DNA of 64,000 nucleotides from CAMCHP01 sp036835325 (GTDB taxonomy: Bacteria > Bacteroidota > Bacteroidia > Flavobacteriales_D > Sanyastnellaceae): positions 86,460 through 150,459 of the forward strand of contig DAITMF010000001.1 in the NCBI GenBank assembly GCA_036835325.1. Direction: 5' to 3'. A model generated the notes under the pieces. The model was not told where the DNA came from. It made no database searches and saw only the letters and a program-made list of their open reading frames with translations. Each line of letters starts with the position of its first letter. The stretch's first letter is position 1. The translations under genes and the position numbers were made by a program. Positions 18,422 to 26,534 of this stretch are shown here, one piece after another.

Positions 18422-20175
18422 GCGTTTGAGCGCAGGCGGACGTCGAGGTTGAGTTCGTCGAGCTGCTCTTGATCAATTGGCGAAGGCGCATCGATCATCA
18501 CATCGCGGCCCGAATTGTTTTTCGGGAAGGCGATGAAGTCACGAATGCTCTCACTGCCTCCGAACAACGAACACAGGCGGTCAAAACCGAGCGCCAAACC
18601 ACCGTGAGGTGGCGCTCCGTATTCGAACGCGTTCATAAGGAAGCCGAACTGAGCCTGCGCTTGCTCGCGGGTGAAGCCCAGCAGGTCGAACATACGCGAT
18701 TGCACAGCACGGTCGTGAATACGGATGGAGCCTCCACCCACTTCAACACCGTTGATGACCATGTCGTATGCGTTGGCGTTTACTTTGCCGGGGTCAGTTT
18801 CGAGAATCGCCAGCTGCTCAGGCTTGGGCGAGGTGAAGGGGTGGTGCATGGCGTGGTAGCGCTGGCTGTCTTCATCCCACTCCAACAACGGAAAGTCAAG
18901 CACCCACAACGGTTTGAAAACGTTCGGGTCGCGCAGACCAAGTTCTTTACCGAGGTGCAGGCGCAGTTCATTGAGCTGCTTGCGGGTTTTGTCGAGGTCG
19001 CCGCTGAGTACGAAAATCAAGTCGCCCGGTTTGGCACCTGAGTGTTCGGCCCATAGGCGCAGGTCGTCTTCGCTGTAGAACTTGTCAACGCTTGACTTGA
19101 GCGTGCCGTCGGTGTTGACTTTGCAGTACACCAAGCCTTTTGCGCCGATTTGCGGACGTTTCACGAAGTCGGTCAGCGCATCGAGTTGTTTGCGGGTGTA
19201 TTCGCTGCACCCCTCAGCAACGATGCCCAATACCGCCTCGGCACTATCAAACACCGCGAAACCTTTGTCTTTGGTGACCGTGGCCATGTTAACGAACTCC
19301 ATTCCGAAACGAATGTCGGGCTTATCAGAGCCGTACTTTTCCATGGCTTCGCTGTAGAGCATTCGTGGGAATGGCCCTACTTCGAGTCCTTTTACAACCT
19401 TGAACAAGTGACGAACCAAGCCTTCAAAGGTGTTGAGCACATCTTCTTGTTCTACGAAGGCCATTTCGCAGTCGATCTGGGTAAACTCGGGCTGACGATC
19501 GGCGCGCAGGTCTTCATCACGGAAGCACTTCACGATTTGGTAGTAGCGGTCATAGCCCGAAACCATCAGCAATTGCTTAAAGGTTTGCGGCGACTGCGGC
19601 AATGCGTAAAACTCACCCGGGTTCATGCGGCTAGGCACAACGAAGTCGCGCGCACCTTCGGGGGTTGACTTGATCAGGTAGGGCGTTTCAACCTCCATGA
19701 AGCGCATAGAGTCAAGGTAGTTGCGCGTTTCGATTGACATGCGGTGACGCAGCATGAGGTTGTTCATCACCGGCTTGCGGCGCAAGTCGAGGTAGCGGTA
19801 CTGCATGCGCAGTTCATCGCCGCCATCGGTATCGTCTTCAATGGTAAATGGAGGCGTTTTTGACGCATTCAGCAGGGTCAACGCGGTTACTTCGATTTCG
19901 ATCTCACCGGTGGGGATGTTCTTGTTCTTGCTTTCGCGTTCAATCACGCGGCCCTCAACCTTGATTACGAACTCGCGGCCCAATTTGCGCGCACGGAGAC
20001 AGAGGTCTTGGTCGGTATCCATGTTGAAGGCCAGCTGCGTGATGCCGTAGCGATCGCGGAGGTCGACGAAGGTCATGCCTCCAAGGTCGCGTGAGCGTTG
20101 CACCCAGCCGGAGAGGGTGACGGAGGTTGCGATATGGTCAAGGCGGAGTTCACCGCATGTGTGCGTACGATGCAT
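18418..20175 (-). CDS. aspS: Aspartate--tRNA ligase
   Basis: The 585-residue bacterial-type AspRS has an N-terminal OB fold (about 1-105, starting MHRTHTCGELR), class II motif 2 CFRDEDLRADRQPEFTQ, the bacterial GAD insertion domain (about 290-400) and motif 3 GLALGFDRLCSLFGG. Length is normal. The distinction between discriminating and non-discriminating (Asp/Asn) forms cannot be made by eye. It converges with the glycosyltransferase gene with a four-base overlap. Confidence 0.97.
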   Translation of the reverse strand: MHRTHTCGELRLDHIATSVTLSGWVQRSRDLGGMTFVDLRDRYGITQLAFNMDTDQDLCLRARKLGREFVIKVEGRVIERESKNKNIPTGEIEIEVTALTLLNASKTPPFTIEDDTDGGDELRMQYRYLDLRRKPVMNNLMLRHRMSIETRNYLDSMRFMEVETPYLIKSTPEGARDFVVPSRMNPGEFYALPQSPQTFKQLLMVSGYDRYYQIVKCFRDEDLRADRQPEFTQIDCEMAFVEQEDVLNTFEGLVRHLFKVVKGLEVGPFPRMLYSEAMEKYGSDKPDIRFGMEFVNMATVTKDKGFAVFDSAEAVLGIVAEGCSEYTRKQLDALTDFVKRPQIGAKGLVYCKVNTDGTLKSSVDKFYSEDDLRLWAEHSGAKPGDLIFVLSGDLDKTRKQLNELRLHLGKELGLRDPNVFKPLWVLDFPLLEWDEDSQRYHAMHHPFTSPKPEQLAILETDPGKVNANAYDMVINGVEVGGGSIRIHDRAVQSRMFDLLGFTREQAQAQFGFLMNAFEYGAPPHGGLALGFDRLCSLFGGSESIRDFIAFPKNNSGRDVMIDAPSPIDQEQLDELNLDVRLRSNA

Positions 20176-20195
20176 GGTTACCGTGGTTTAGGCGG

Positions 20196-20203
20196 CAAAG
20201 ATA
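20196..20203 (-). promoter_or_regulatory. Promoter -7 box of aspS
   Basis: TATCTTTG, a perfect TAnnTTTG, 20 bases before the aspS ATG. Confidence 0.55.
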
Positions 20204-20270
20204 CAACGAACACAGAAGCTTCGGTGCCTCGCGGGTAAAGTGATGGGGTGTGAAAATGACTTCGCGCCGC

Positions 20271-20834
20271 TTACACGGTCATGATGTCTTTCTCTTTTCG
20301 TTCGAGGATTTCTTCAACCTTCTTGTTGAAGCCATCGGTGAACTCTTGCACCTTGGCCTCGGCCCCTTTGGCGAGGTCTTCGCTGAGGCCGCCTTTTTCT
20401 TCGGCTTTGATCATGTCGTTGGCCTCTTTGCGCGCATTGCGAATGCCGACACGCGCTGACTCGCCTTCAGCGCGCACGCGCTTCACGAGGTCTTTGCGGC
20501 GCTCTTCGGTAAGTGCGGGGACGTTGAGGATGACAATTTCGCCGTTGTTTTGTGGGTTCAGCCCAAGGTTGGCGTTGGTGATGGCCGTTGAAATGGCGTC
20601 AAGCAGACCGCGTTCCCATGGTTGGATGGTGATTGTGCGGGGGTCAGGCGTGGTAACGTTACCGATTTGCTTCAGCGGCGTCAAGCTGCCGTAGTATTCA
20701 ACCATCACGCCATCGAGCATTGACGGGTGGGCTTTGCTGGCGCGGATTTTGTTCAACTCAAACTCGAGGTGGTTGATGGCCTTCTCCATTTGTGAGCGGG
20801 CCTCGTCAAAAATCATTTGAAGTTCTTCGGTCAT
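20271..20834 (-). CDS. frr: Ribosome recycling factor
   Basis: The 187-residue protein splits post-termination ribosomes together with EF-G. It has the full-length RRF sequence: KIRASKAHPSMLDGVMVEYYG in domain I/II, PWERGLLDAISTAI and LTEERRKDLVKRV, then a helical C-terminus with EANDMIKAEEKGGLSED. The upstream pyrH gene, a frequent partner elsewhere, is not here; gmd lies upstream on the same strand but frr has its own -7 box. Confidence 0.97.
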   Translation of the reverse strand: MTEELQMIFDEARSQMEKAINHLEFELNKIRASKAHPSMLDGVMVEYYGSLTPLKQIGNVTTPDPRTITIQPWERGLLDAISTAITNANLGLNPQNNGEIVILNVPALTEERRKDLVKRVRAEGESARVGIRNARKEANDMIKAEEKGGLSEDLAKGAEAKVQEFTDGFNKKVEEILERKEKDIMTV

Positions 20835-20860
20835 AACGCTACAGTCTTTATCAACGGGAG

Positions 20861-20868
20861 CAAATGTA
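20861..20868 (-). promoter_or_regulatory. Promoter -7 box of frr
   Basis: TACATTTG, a perfect TAnnTTTG, 26 bases before the frr ATG and after the gmd stop. Confidence 0.55.
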
Positions 20869-20905
20869 CGGTTTTCACGTTTTGCTGCTTAATGCCGCGA
20901 CGTGC

Positions 20906-21994
20906 TTATTCGTTGTAGTTGAGGATGGTGTAACCACCGTCTTTGAGGTGTTTCTCTTTTCTGAACAGTTCGAGGTCTGCGACCATCATCTCCTTTACCA
21001 GGTCTTCGAAGCTGCATTCGTGTTTCCAGCCCAATTCGGTGCGCGCTTTGGTGGCATCGCCCACAAGGAGGTCGACTTCAGTCGGACGGAAGTATTTGGG
21101 ATCAACTTCTATCAACGTTTTGCCTGAGGCCTTGTCGATGCCTTTTTCGTCGACGCCATTGCCTTTCCATTCGAGTTCAATGCCGGCATGGCGAAAAGCC
21201 AGTTCGGCAAAGGTGCGAATGCTGTGGGTTTCACCTGTGGCCAGCACGTAATCGTCGGGCTGGTCAACTTGCATCATCATCCACATGCCTTTGACGTAAT
21301 CGCGGGCGTGGCCCCAGTCGCGCTTGGCATCGAGGTTTCCAAGGTAGAGCTTGTCTTGCAGGCCAAGGCTGATTTTCGCTGCGGCGCGGGTGATTTTTCG
21401 CGTAACGAAGGTTTCTCCTCTAAGTGGGCTCTCGTGGTTGAACAGTATGCCGTTGCAGGCAAACATGTTGTACGCTTCGCGGTAATTCTTCGTGATCCAG
21501 TAAGCATATAGCTTTGCCACACCGTAAGGACTGCGCGGATAAAACGGCGTTTTCTCACTTTGCGGAACCTCTTGTACCAAACCGTACAACTCCGATGTTG
21601 ATGCCTGATAAAACCGCGTTTTTTCAGTCATTTTCAGGATTCGGATGGCCTCCAGCAAACGCAAGGTGCCAACGGCATCGGCATTGGCTGTGTACTCAGG
21701 GGTTTCAAACGAAACCATGACATGGCTTTGTGCTGCGAGGTTGTACACCTCGTCGGGCTCGGTTTCCTGTACCAACCTGATCAAGTTGGTGCTGTCAGTG
21801 AGGTCGCCGTAGTGAAGAAAGAAATTAACGTCTTTCTCGTGCTGGTCTTGGTACAAATGGTCAACGCGATCGGTATTGAAGAGCGAGCTTCTGCGCTTCA
21901 CACCGTGCACGATGTAGCCCTTTTTCAGCAACAAGTCGGCGAGGTAGGCGCCATCTTGCCCTGTAATTCCCGTAATCAGTGCGGTTTTAGCCAT
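20906..21994 (-). CDS. gmd: GDP-mannose 4,6-dehydratase
   Basis: The 362-residue extended SDR converts GDP-mannose to GDP-4-keto-6-deoxymannose, the first step to GDP-fucose and related 6-deoxyhexoses for surface glycans. It shows the NADP loop TGITGQDGAYL, RRSSLFNTDRVDHLY, the catalytic STSELYG and SPYGVAKLYAYW motifs, and FNHESPLRGETFVTRKI for the nucleotide sugar. No GDP-fucose synthetase (fcl) is next to it; other glycan genes are absent in this stretch apart from the GT39-like gene at 16907. Confidence 0.96.
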   Translation of the reverse strand: MAKTALITGITGQDGAYLADLLLKKGYIVHGVKRRSSLFNTDRVDHLYQDQHEKDVNFFLHYGDLTDSTNLIRLVQETEPDEVYNLAAQSHVMVSFETPEYTANADAVGTLRLLEAIRILKMTEKTRFYQASTSELYGLVQEVPQSEKTPFYPRSPYGVAKLYAYWITKNYREAYNMFACNGILFNHESPLRGETFVTRKITRAAAKISLGLQDKLYLGNLDAKRDWGHARDYVKGMWMMMQVDQPDDYVLATGETHSIRTFAELAFRHAGIELEWKGNGVDEKGIDKASGKTLIEVDPKYFRPTEVDLLVGDATKARTELGWKHECSFEDLVKEMMVADLELFRKEKHLKDGGYTILNYNE

Positions 21995-22044
21995 GGGATT
22001 GAATTGGGGGCTAAAGCTACGAAAATCGGCGCAGGACGTATTCC

Positions 22045-23076
22045 TTAGCCTGCTTTCGGCGGTGCATCGGCGATTTTCACAGTTTTGAGGATGGCTTCCG
22101 CTTCGCGGATGTATTCGCGCTTGTTGAAGTACGGCGCATAAGCGTAACCCTCCAGCGTTACGATGCGTTGATTGGCCTCATCGAAAAAGGTCATCATCAC
22201 AAACGGGCCGCCCATGAAGTCTTTCTCCATTTTCCACAAACCACGAATTTCAGAGGTAAACCGTCCGTCAAAATTGACTTCTTCGTAACTGGGTATGAGC
22301 TCCATCTCGGTGGTCATGAAACTGCCTTCGGGCTGGCCATGAACGTAGCGGTAGAGCATATCGTTGCGCTTCTGTATTTGCCATTGAAAGCTGAACACCG
22401 AGTCACTTTCGTACGGATAGGTGTACACGAAAAAACCCTGCTTGATGTCGTGGTTATTGCCGCCCTTCATGCGGGTGATTTCGCGCTGAACCCACAAGAA
22501 GTTTTCGTTTTCTGTGACCTTGCGCGCATCTCTGGGGAAATCGATGTGCAGCTTCCAGTTCTCGGCCACTTCAGCCCGCAAGGCCTCATTGATGTTTGAG
22601 CGTACAAGGTCGGCTACGCGTTTAAGCTCAGCCGTTTGAATGGCCCTTACCAACTGTTCTCCCTGGTTGCGAATTACCTCGGCCACCTCATCGGCTGTTT
22701 TGCCTTTGGCTTCAGCATAAATCTGGTCGCTCGCGTACTTGTTTCGGTACACTTTCAACGACGGCTCTTGGGTATCAACCCGGTCAGCGAGGTCAACTAC
22801 AAGCACGTTGCGGTGGGGCTTCCAAAACCGGTCGAATTCTGACGGGTCAAGCAGGGCGACGTCGACAGAGCTTTCGGCTTGCGGCAGCAATTCGTACGGA
22901 CGATCAGTGATTGAGCGTATGGCCTCTACAATGGCACTATCCCAGTATTTCTGGGGAAGAACAACCACCATCTCGCCCACAGGCCCAACCCTGCCGGGCA
23001 AATACGTTTTTTGGTCAGAGCTTCCGCATCCACCCAAAAAAAGAAACGCCAGCAATGCAGCAAAAACCGGTTTCAT
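22045..23076 (-). CDS. DUF4837 family lipoprotein
   Basis: The 343-residue product is a lipoprotein (lipobox FLGGC, Cys17) with the DUF4837 body: LPGRVGPVGEMVVVLP, then FPRDARKVTENENFLWVQRE and a C-terminal DEANQRIVTLEGYAYAPYFNK. The family is restricted to Bacteroidota and has no known function. The order tatA, lytic transglycosylase, DUF4837 on one strand suggests an envelope job shared with the transglycosylase, 105 bases upstream. Confidence 0.88.
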   Translation of the reverse strand: MKPVFAALLAFLFLGGCGSSDQKTYLPGRVGPVGEMVVVLPQKYWDSAIVEAIRSITDRPYELLPQAESSVDVALLDPSEFDRFWKPHRNVLVVDLADRVDTQEPSLKVYRNKYASDQIYAEAKGKTADEVAEVIRNQGEQLVRAIQTAELKRVADLVRSNINEALRAEVAENWKLHIDFPRDARKVTENENFLWVQREITRMKGGNNHDIKQGFFVYTYPYESDSVFSFQWQIQKRNDMLYRYVHGQPEGSFMTTEMELIPSYEEVNFDGRFTSEIRGLWKMEKDFMGGPFVMMTFFDEANQRIVTLEGYAYAPYFNKREYIREAEAILKTVKIADAPPKAG

Positions 23077-23180
23077 AAGCAGCTTGATTTTAGCAGACCA
23101 TTTTCAAACTAACGAAAAGAACAGCCCTGCAGTGCAGCAAGTTTACTGCAATTATCACAGCTGAAACGCTATTTGTGGCA

Positions 23181-24422
23181 CTACTTATAGATGTAGAGTT
23201 TTTGGCCCGGACGGATCATCGAGCCGCGAATGTTGTTCCACGCCTGCAATTGAGACACCGAAACCCCGTGTTTGCGGGCGATGGCACTCAGCACATCACC
23301 ACTGCGTACAACGTAGACAATGGCTTCGGGCTCGACCACAATTTCAGGTGTTTCGTCGGCCTTGTACTGCTCGATGCTGTCTTTCAATGCGATAAAGCCG
23401 GCCACCTTTTCGTAGGGGAGGCGCAATTCGTAGTTTCCACCGGCGGGGATCACTCCTTTTCGGTAGGTAGGGTTGTACCACGAGAGCGTTTCGCGGTCGA
23501 TTTCCATAAAGGCTTCGAGCTGGTCAAAGCGCACGGTGCTGCTGATCAATAGCGTGTCGGTTTCGGCCCATGCACAGGTACTCTCAGCAGGGAAAATGTT
23601 GTGCTCTTCGTGGAAGCTCATCAGGTAGTTTACGGCGATAAAGGCCGGCACGTACCCGCGGGTTTCTTTAGGAAGGAAAGGACGAATTTCCCAGTAGGTA
23701 GTTTTGCCTCCTGAGCGACGGATGGCTTTGTTCACATTGCCCGGGCCCGCGTTGTAGGCGGCTAGCGCTAGGCTCCAGTCGTTGTACAAACTGTACAATT
23801 TTTTGAGGTAGCGGCAGGCGGCATCGGTGCTTTTGACCGGATCCATGCGTTCGTCAACGTACGAATTCACTTCGAGGCCGTACATTTTGCCGGTGCCGTA
23901 CATGAACTGCCACAACCCGGTAGCGCCAACGCGCGATCGGGCCCGTGGATTCAAGGCCGATTCAACGATGGGGAGGTACTTCAGCTCGAGCGGGATGTCG
24001 TGCAAGTCAAGTTTCTCTTCAAAGAGCGGGAAGTAGTACGGTGCGAGTCCGAGCATGCGGCCGAGCATTTTATTGCGGCGCATGGCGTAAAACTCGATGT
24101 ACTCAAGGATGGCGGCATTGGGTTCGAACACGATGGGTGTTTCTTCATTGAGCATTCGAAGGCGGGCATAAATAATTTCGGCATCCAACCCGGGTTTGTC
24201 GCCGGGTGCGAAATCGTAAATGTTCCAAAAGCCGGTATCGGTGCTGAGGCAAAACTGATCGCGGAGCGATTGCTGCCACACCTCATCGATGTCGTTCAGA
24301 AAAAGGCCGTTTACTTCAAGGGAGTCGGGCACCCACGTTGTTAACAGCGCGTCTTGGGCGCGAAGAAGCGGCGAGATGATTCCCGACACGCAAAGTAACA
24401 TCAGCTGTATCCAGTTCCGCAT
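23181..24422 (-). CDS. MltD-like lytic transglycosylase with LysM
   Basis: The 413-residue enzyme cleaves glycan strands of peptidoglycan. A signal peptide (about 1-23, ending SPLLRAQ) is followed by the SLT domain with the catalytic Glu in LPIVESALNPRARSRVGATG and the LALAAYNAGPGNV motif, and by one LysM domain at the C-terminus (YVVRSGDVLSAIARKHGVS). The start at 24422 gives a clean signal peptide; the reading frame extends 96 bases further into tatA, which is unlikely to be translated. Confidence 0.92.
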   Translation of the reverse strand: MRNWIQLMLLCVSGIISPLLRAQDALLTTWVPDSLEVNGLFLNDIDEVWQQSLRDQFCLSTDTGFWNIYDFAPGDKPGLDAEIIYARLRMLNEETPIVFEPNAAILEYIEFYAMRRNKMLGRMLGLAPYYFPLFEEKLDLHDIPLELKYLPIVESALNPRARSRVGATGLWQFMYGTGKMYGLEVNSYVDERMDPVKSTDAACRYLKKLYSLYNDWSLALAAYNAGPGNVNKAIRRSGGKTTYWEIRPFLPKETRGYVPAFIAVNYLMSFHEEHNIFPAESTCAWAETDTLLISSTVRFDQLEAFMEIDRETLSWYNPTYRKGVIPAGGNYELRLPYEKVAGFIALKDSIEQYKADETPEIVVEPEAIVYVVRSGDVLSAIARKHGVSVSQLQAWNNIRGSMIRPGQKLYIYK

Positions 24423-24465
24423 ACAGAGCTTACGTAAACAACCTCTCAATTGATGTGAATAACGA

Positions 24466-24660
24466 TCAGTCGTTGATGCGATCGTTGTCGCGGCGACGTT
24501 CGCGTTCACGGTCGTCATCGTCTCTTCCTTGGGTCGCGTCTTTGAATTCTTTCACGCCCTTTCCGAGGCCACGCATGAGTTCAGGAATTTTACGGCCGCC
24601 AAAAAGAAGAAGCACAACGGCGACGATGAGGACGACTTGCCATGGTCCGATACTACCCAT
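24466..24660 (-). CDS. tatA: Twin-arginine translocase subunit TatA/E
   Basis: The 64-residue protein has the TatA layout: a short periplasmic N-terminus (MGSIGPWQ), one membrane helix (VVLIVAVVLLLFGG), the hinge and amphipathic helix GRKIPELMRGLGKGVKEFKDA, and a highly charged tail rich in Asp and Arg. tatC is not in the window. It precedes the transglycosylase by 43 bases. Confidence 0.95.
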   Translation of the reverse strand: MGSIGPWQVVLIVAVVLLLFGGRKIPELMRGLGKGVKEFKDATQGRDDDDRERERRRDNDRIND

Positions 24661-24711
24661 AGTATTGTTTTTCTCGGTTGGAGGAGGAATGTCTCCGCCA
24701 AAACGTACTGC

Positions 24712-24719
24712 AAAGGTAT
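24712..24719 (-). promoter_or_regulatory. Promoter -7 box of the tatA operon
   Basis: TACCTTTG, a perfect TAnnTTTG, 51 bases before tatA and between it and the panC stop, so tatA does not depend on panC transcription. Confidence 0.5.
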
Positions 24720-24742
24720 GGAAAATCGCTGTCGTTAACGCA

Positions 24743-25588
24743 TCAGTTCTGAATACGCAGGTTGTCGATCAAGCGCACGCCGTCGACCCAAAAGGCCGCT
24801 AAAATTCGCGCGTTTGCGTCGTTAAAGCGTTCGATGGGCATGAAGTTGCGTTCGTCGATGATGGCGAGGTATTCGAGGTTTATGGATGGATGGGTGGCAA
24901 ACCGTGTTGTGCCCCACTCAATGAGCTCATCCGGCGCTAGCCGAGAAGCCGATTCATTCATTTCACGGAGGATGCGGATGCCGTTCAACGCTACTTCGCG
25001 GGCTGAAGCTGACAAGCGAATGTTGCGCGAACTCATGGCTAAACCGTCGGTTTCACGCACCAAGGTGCATCCACGCACATCGACGGGGATGGCTTCGCGC
25101 TTGACCATTTCGCGCAGCACGGCCAGCTGTTGGAAGTCTTTCTCACCGAGGTAGAGCACGTTCGGTTTGATGGCTGTGAGGAGTTTTCGCACAATGGCGA
25201 TAACGCCGTCGAAATGGCCCGGACGCATGGCCCCTTCAAAGGCATCGGTGAGTAGGCCGTAGCTAATGGGTTCAGCCACAGCATGGTTGCCGTACATGGT
25301 TTTTACCGATGGGACGAAGAGGTAGTCGCACCCGGCCGCCTCGGCCGCTTCAATGTCAGATTGGAGGGTTCTTGGGTAATTAACGAGGTCATCGGGTTGG
25401 TTAAACTGCGTCGGATTGACGAAAATACTGCCCACACACACTTCGTTTTCGCTTTTTGCACGTGAAAATAACGACTGATGACCGGGGTGCAAAGCCCCCA
25501 TTGTTGGCACAAACCCAATGGGGGTGGAAGCAGGGTAAAGTGCTGAACGCAAGCGGCTCCACTCGTCGGGAGTAGTGAAAATGACCAT
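24743..25588 (-). CDS. panC: Pantoate--beta-alanine ligase
   Basis: The 281-residue enzyme joins pantoate and beta-alanine with ATP to make pantothenate for coenzyme A. Motifs: PTMGALHPGHQSLF (nucleotide-binding HxGH-type), FVNPTQFNQPDD, and SRNIRLS in place of the usual SSRN..L. The reading frame extends 144 bases upstream, but that part runs through the promoter region and lacks homology to PanC, so the ATG at 25588 is used. It is divergent from the glycogen-synthase-like gene, an arrangement I recall in other Flavobacteriia. Confidence 0.96.
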   Translation of the reverse strand: MVIFTTPDEWSRLRSALYPASTPIGFVPTMGALHPGHQSLFSRAKSENEVCVGSIFVNPTQFNQPDDLVNYPRTLQSDIEAAEAAGCDYLFVPSVKTMYGNHAVAEPISYGLLTDAFEGAMRPGHFDGVIAIVRKLLTAIKPNVLYLGEKDFQQLAVLREMVKREAIPVDVRGCTLVRETDGLAMSSRNIRLSASAREVALNGIRILREMNESASRLAPDELIEWGTTRFATHPSINLEYLAIIDERNFMPIERFNDANARILAAFWVDGVRLIDNLRIQN

Positions 25589-25623
25589 GTCTGGAGTTGG
25601 CAGAAGGTGTTGGTAAAACCTGC

Positions 25624-25631
25624 CAAAGCTA
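25624..25631 (-). promoter_or_regulatory. Promoter -7 box of panC
   Basis: TAGCTTTG matches TAnnTTTG, 35 bases before the panC ATG. It faces away from the 25641-25672 promoter of the divergent gene. Confidence 0.5.
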
Positions 25632-25640
25632 AAGGGTTTC

Positions 25641-25672
25641 TTTGAAGTGTCGCGAAAATTTCCGTAATTTTG
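25641..25672 (+). promoter_or_regulatory. Complete Bacteroidota promoter of the glycogen-synthase-like gene
   Basis: TTTG at 25641-25644, a 20-base spacer and TAATTTTG at 25665-25672 form the best full -33/-7 promoter in the window. The ATG at 25700 follows after 27 bases. Confidence 0.7.
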
Positions 25673-25699
25673 CAGAACCCTCAGAAATTTGGAAACCTG

Positions 25700-26530
25700 A
25701 TGAACAAGGCTAAAATCCTCTACGTTTCGCAAGAAATACTCCCCTTCTCACCCGAATCTTTAATTGCTCGAATCAGCAGAAACCTCCCTCAAGGAGCCCA
25801 CGAAAAGAATAAAGAAATCCGCGTCTTCATGCCTCGTTTTGGCAAAATCAATGAACGACGCCATCAATTGCACGAGGTGATTCGCCTTTCAGGCATGAAC
25901 CTCATCATCAACGATACCGATCACCCACTGATTATTAAAGTGGCCTCTATTCCTTCGGCACGTTTGCAAGTGTACTTCATCGACAACGATGAATACTTCA
26001 AGCGCAAGTTAGATTTGTTTGATGACGCAGGCAAGCCTTTCAGCGACAATGACGAGCGTTCGATTTTCTTCGTACGCGGCGTGCTTGAAACGGTGAAGAA
26101 GTTGGGCTGGGCGCCTGACATTATTCACTGCCACGGGTGGATGTCTGCCTTGCTCCCCGCTTACGTGAAAGAGTACTACAAGAATGACCCACACTTTTCG
26201 GGAGCAAAAATCGTGTACAGCATGTACGACGAAGAGTTCAGCGGCAGTCTCGACCAAAACCTCAGCAAAAAGCTTGCTTTTGATGGGTTGAGCGAACGGG
26301 CGACTTCGTTGGTTGTTGACCCAACGCATACCAACCTGACCAAACTTGCCGTTGAGTACGCTGACGGTGTTGTTTTTGGCACCGCCAATGTGCCCGATGA
26401 AATCAAGACTTACGCAGACGCTACAGAAACCGCTTGCATCGCATGCGTTGATGAAGACCGCGTGGTTAACGAAGTCACCACCTTCTACGACAGCATTCTC
26501 CAGGGAAACCCCGCCCTGGTGGAGGAGTAA
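25700..26530 (+). CDS. Shortened glycogen/starch synthase-like protein
   Basis: The 276-residue product covers only the N-terminal (GT5) half of glycogen synthase; the whole C-terminal glycosyltransferase domain with its catalytic Glu pair is missing. Recognisable parts are ILYVSQEILPF, the segment FMPRFGKINERRHQLHEVIR, SDNDERSIFFVRGV and DIIHCHGWMSALLPAYV. The KTGGL loop that binds ADP-glucose in true synthases reads SPESLIARISRNLP. Proteins of this length and sequence are conserved next to panC in many Flavobacteriia, so this is a family in its own right and not a recent truncation. Its function is unknown. DUF4270 follows four bases after the stop. Confidence 0.85.
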   Translation: MNKAKILYVSQEILPFSPESLIARISRNLPQGAHEKNKEIRVFMPRFGKINERRHQLHEVIRLSGMNLIINDTDHPLIIKVASIPSARLQVYFIDNDEYFKRKLDLFDDAGKPFSDNDERSIFFVRGVLETVKKLGWAPDIIHCHGWMSALLPAYVKEYYKNDPHFSGAKIVYSMYDEEFSGSLDQNLSKKLAFDGLSERATSLVVDPTHTNLTKLAVEYADGVVFGTANVPDEIKTYADATETACIACVDEDRVVNEVTTFYDSILQGNPALVEE

Positions 26531-26534
26531 ACCC

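Noticed and set aside
25589..25732. Longer panC start at 25732
   Set aside because: The extra 48 residues cross the promoter region of the divergent gene and precede the normal PanC start.
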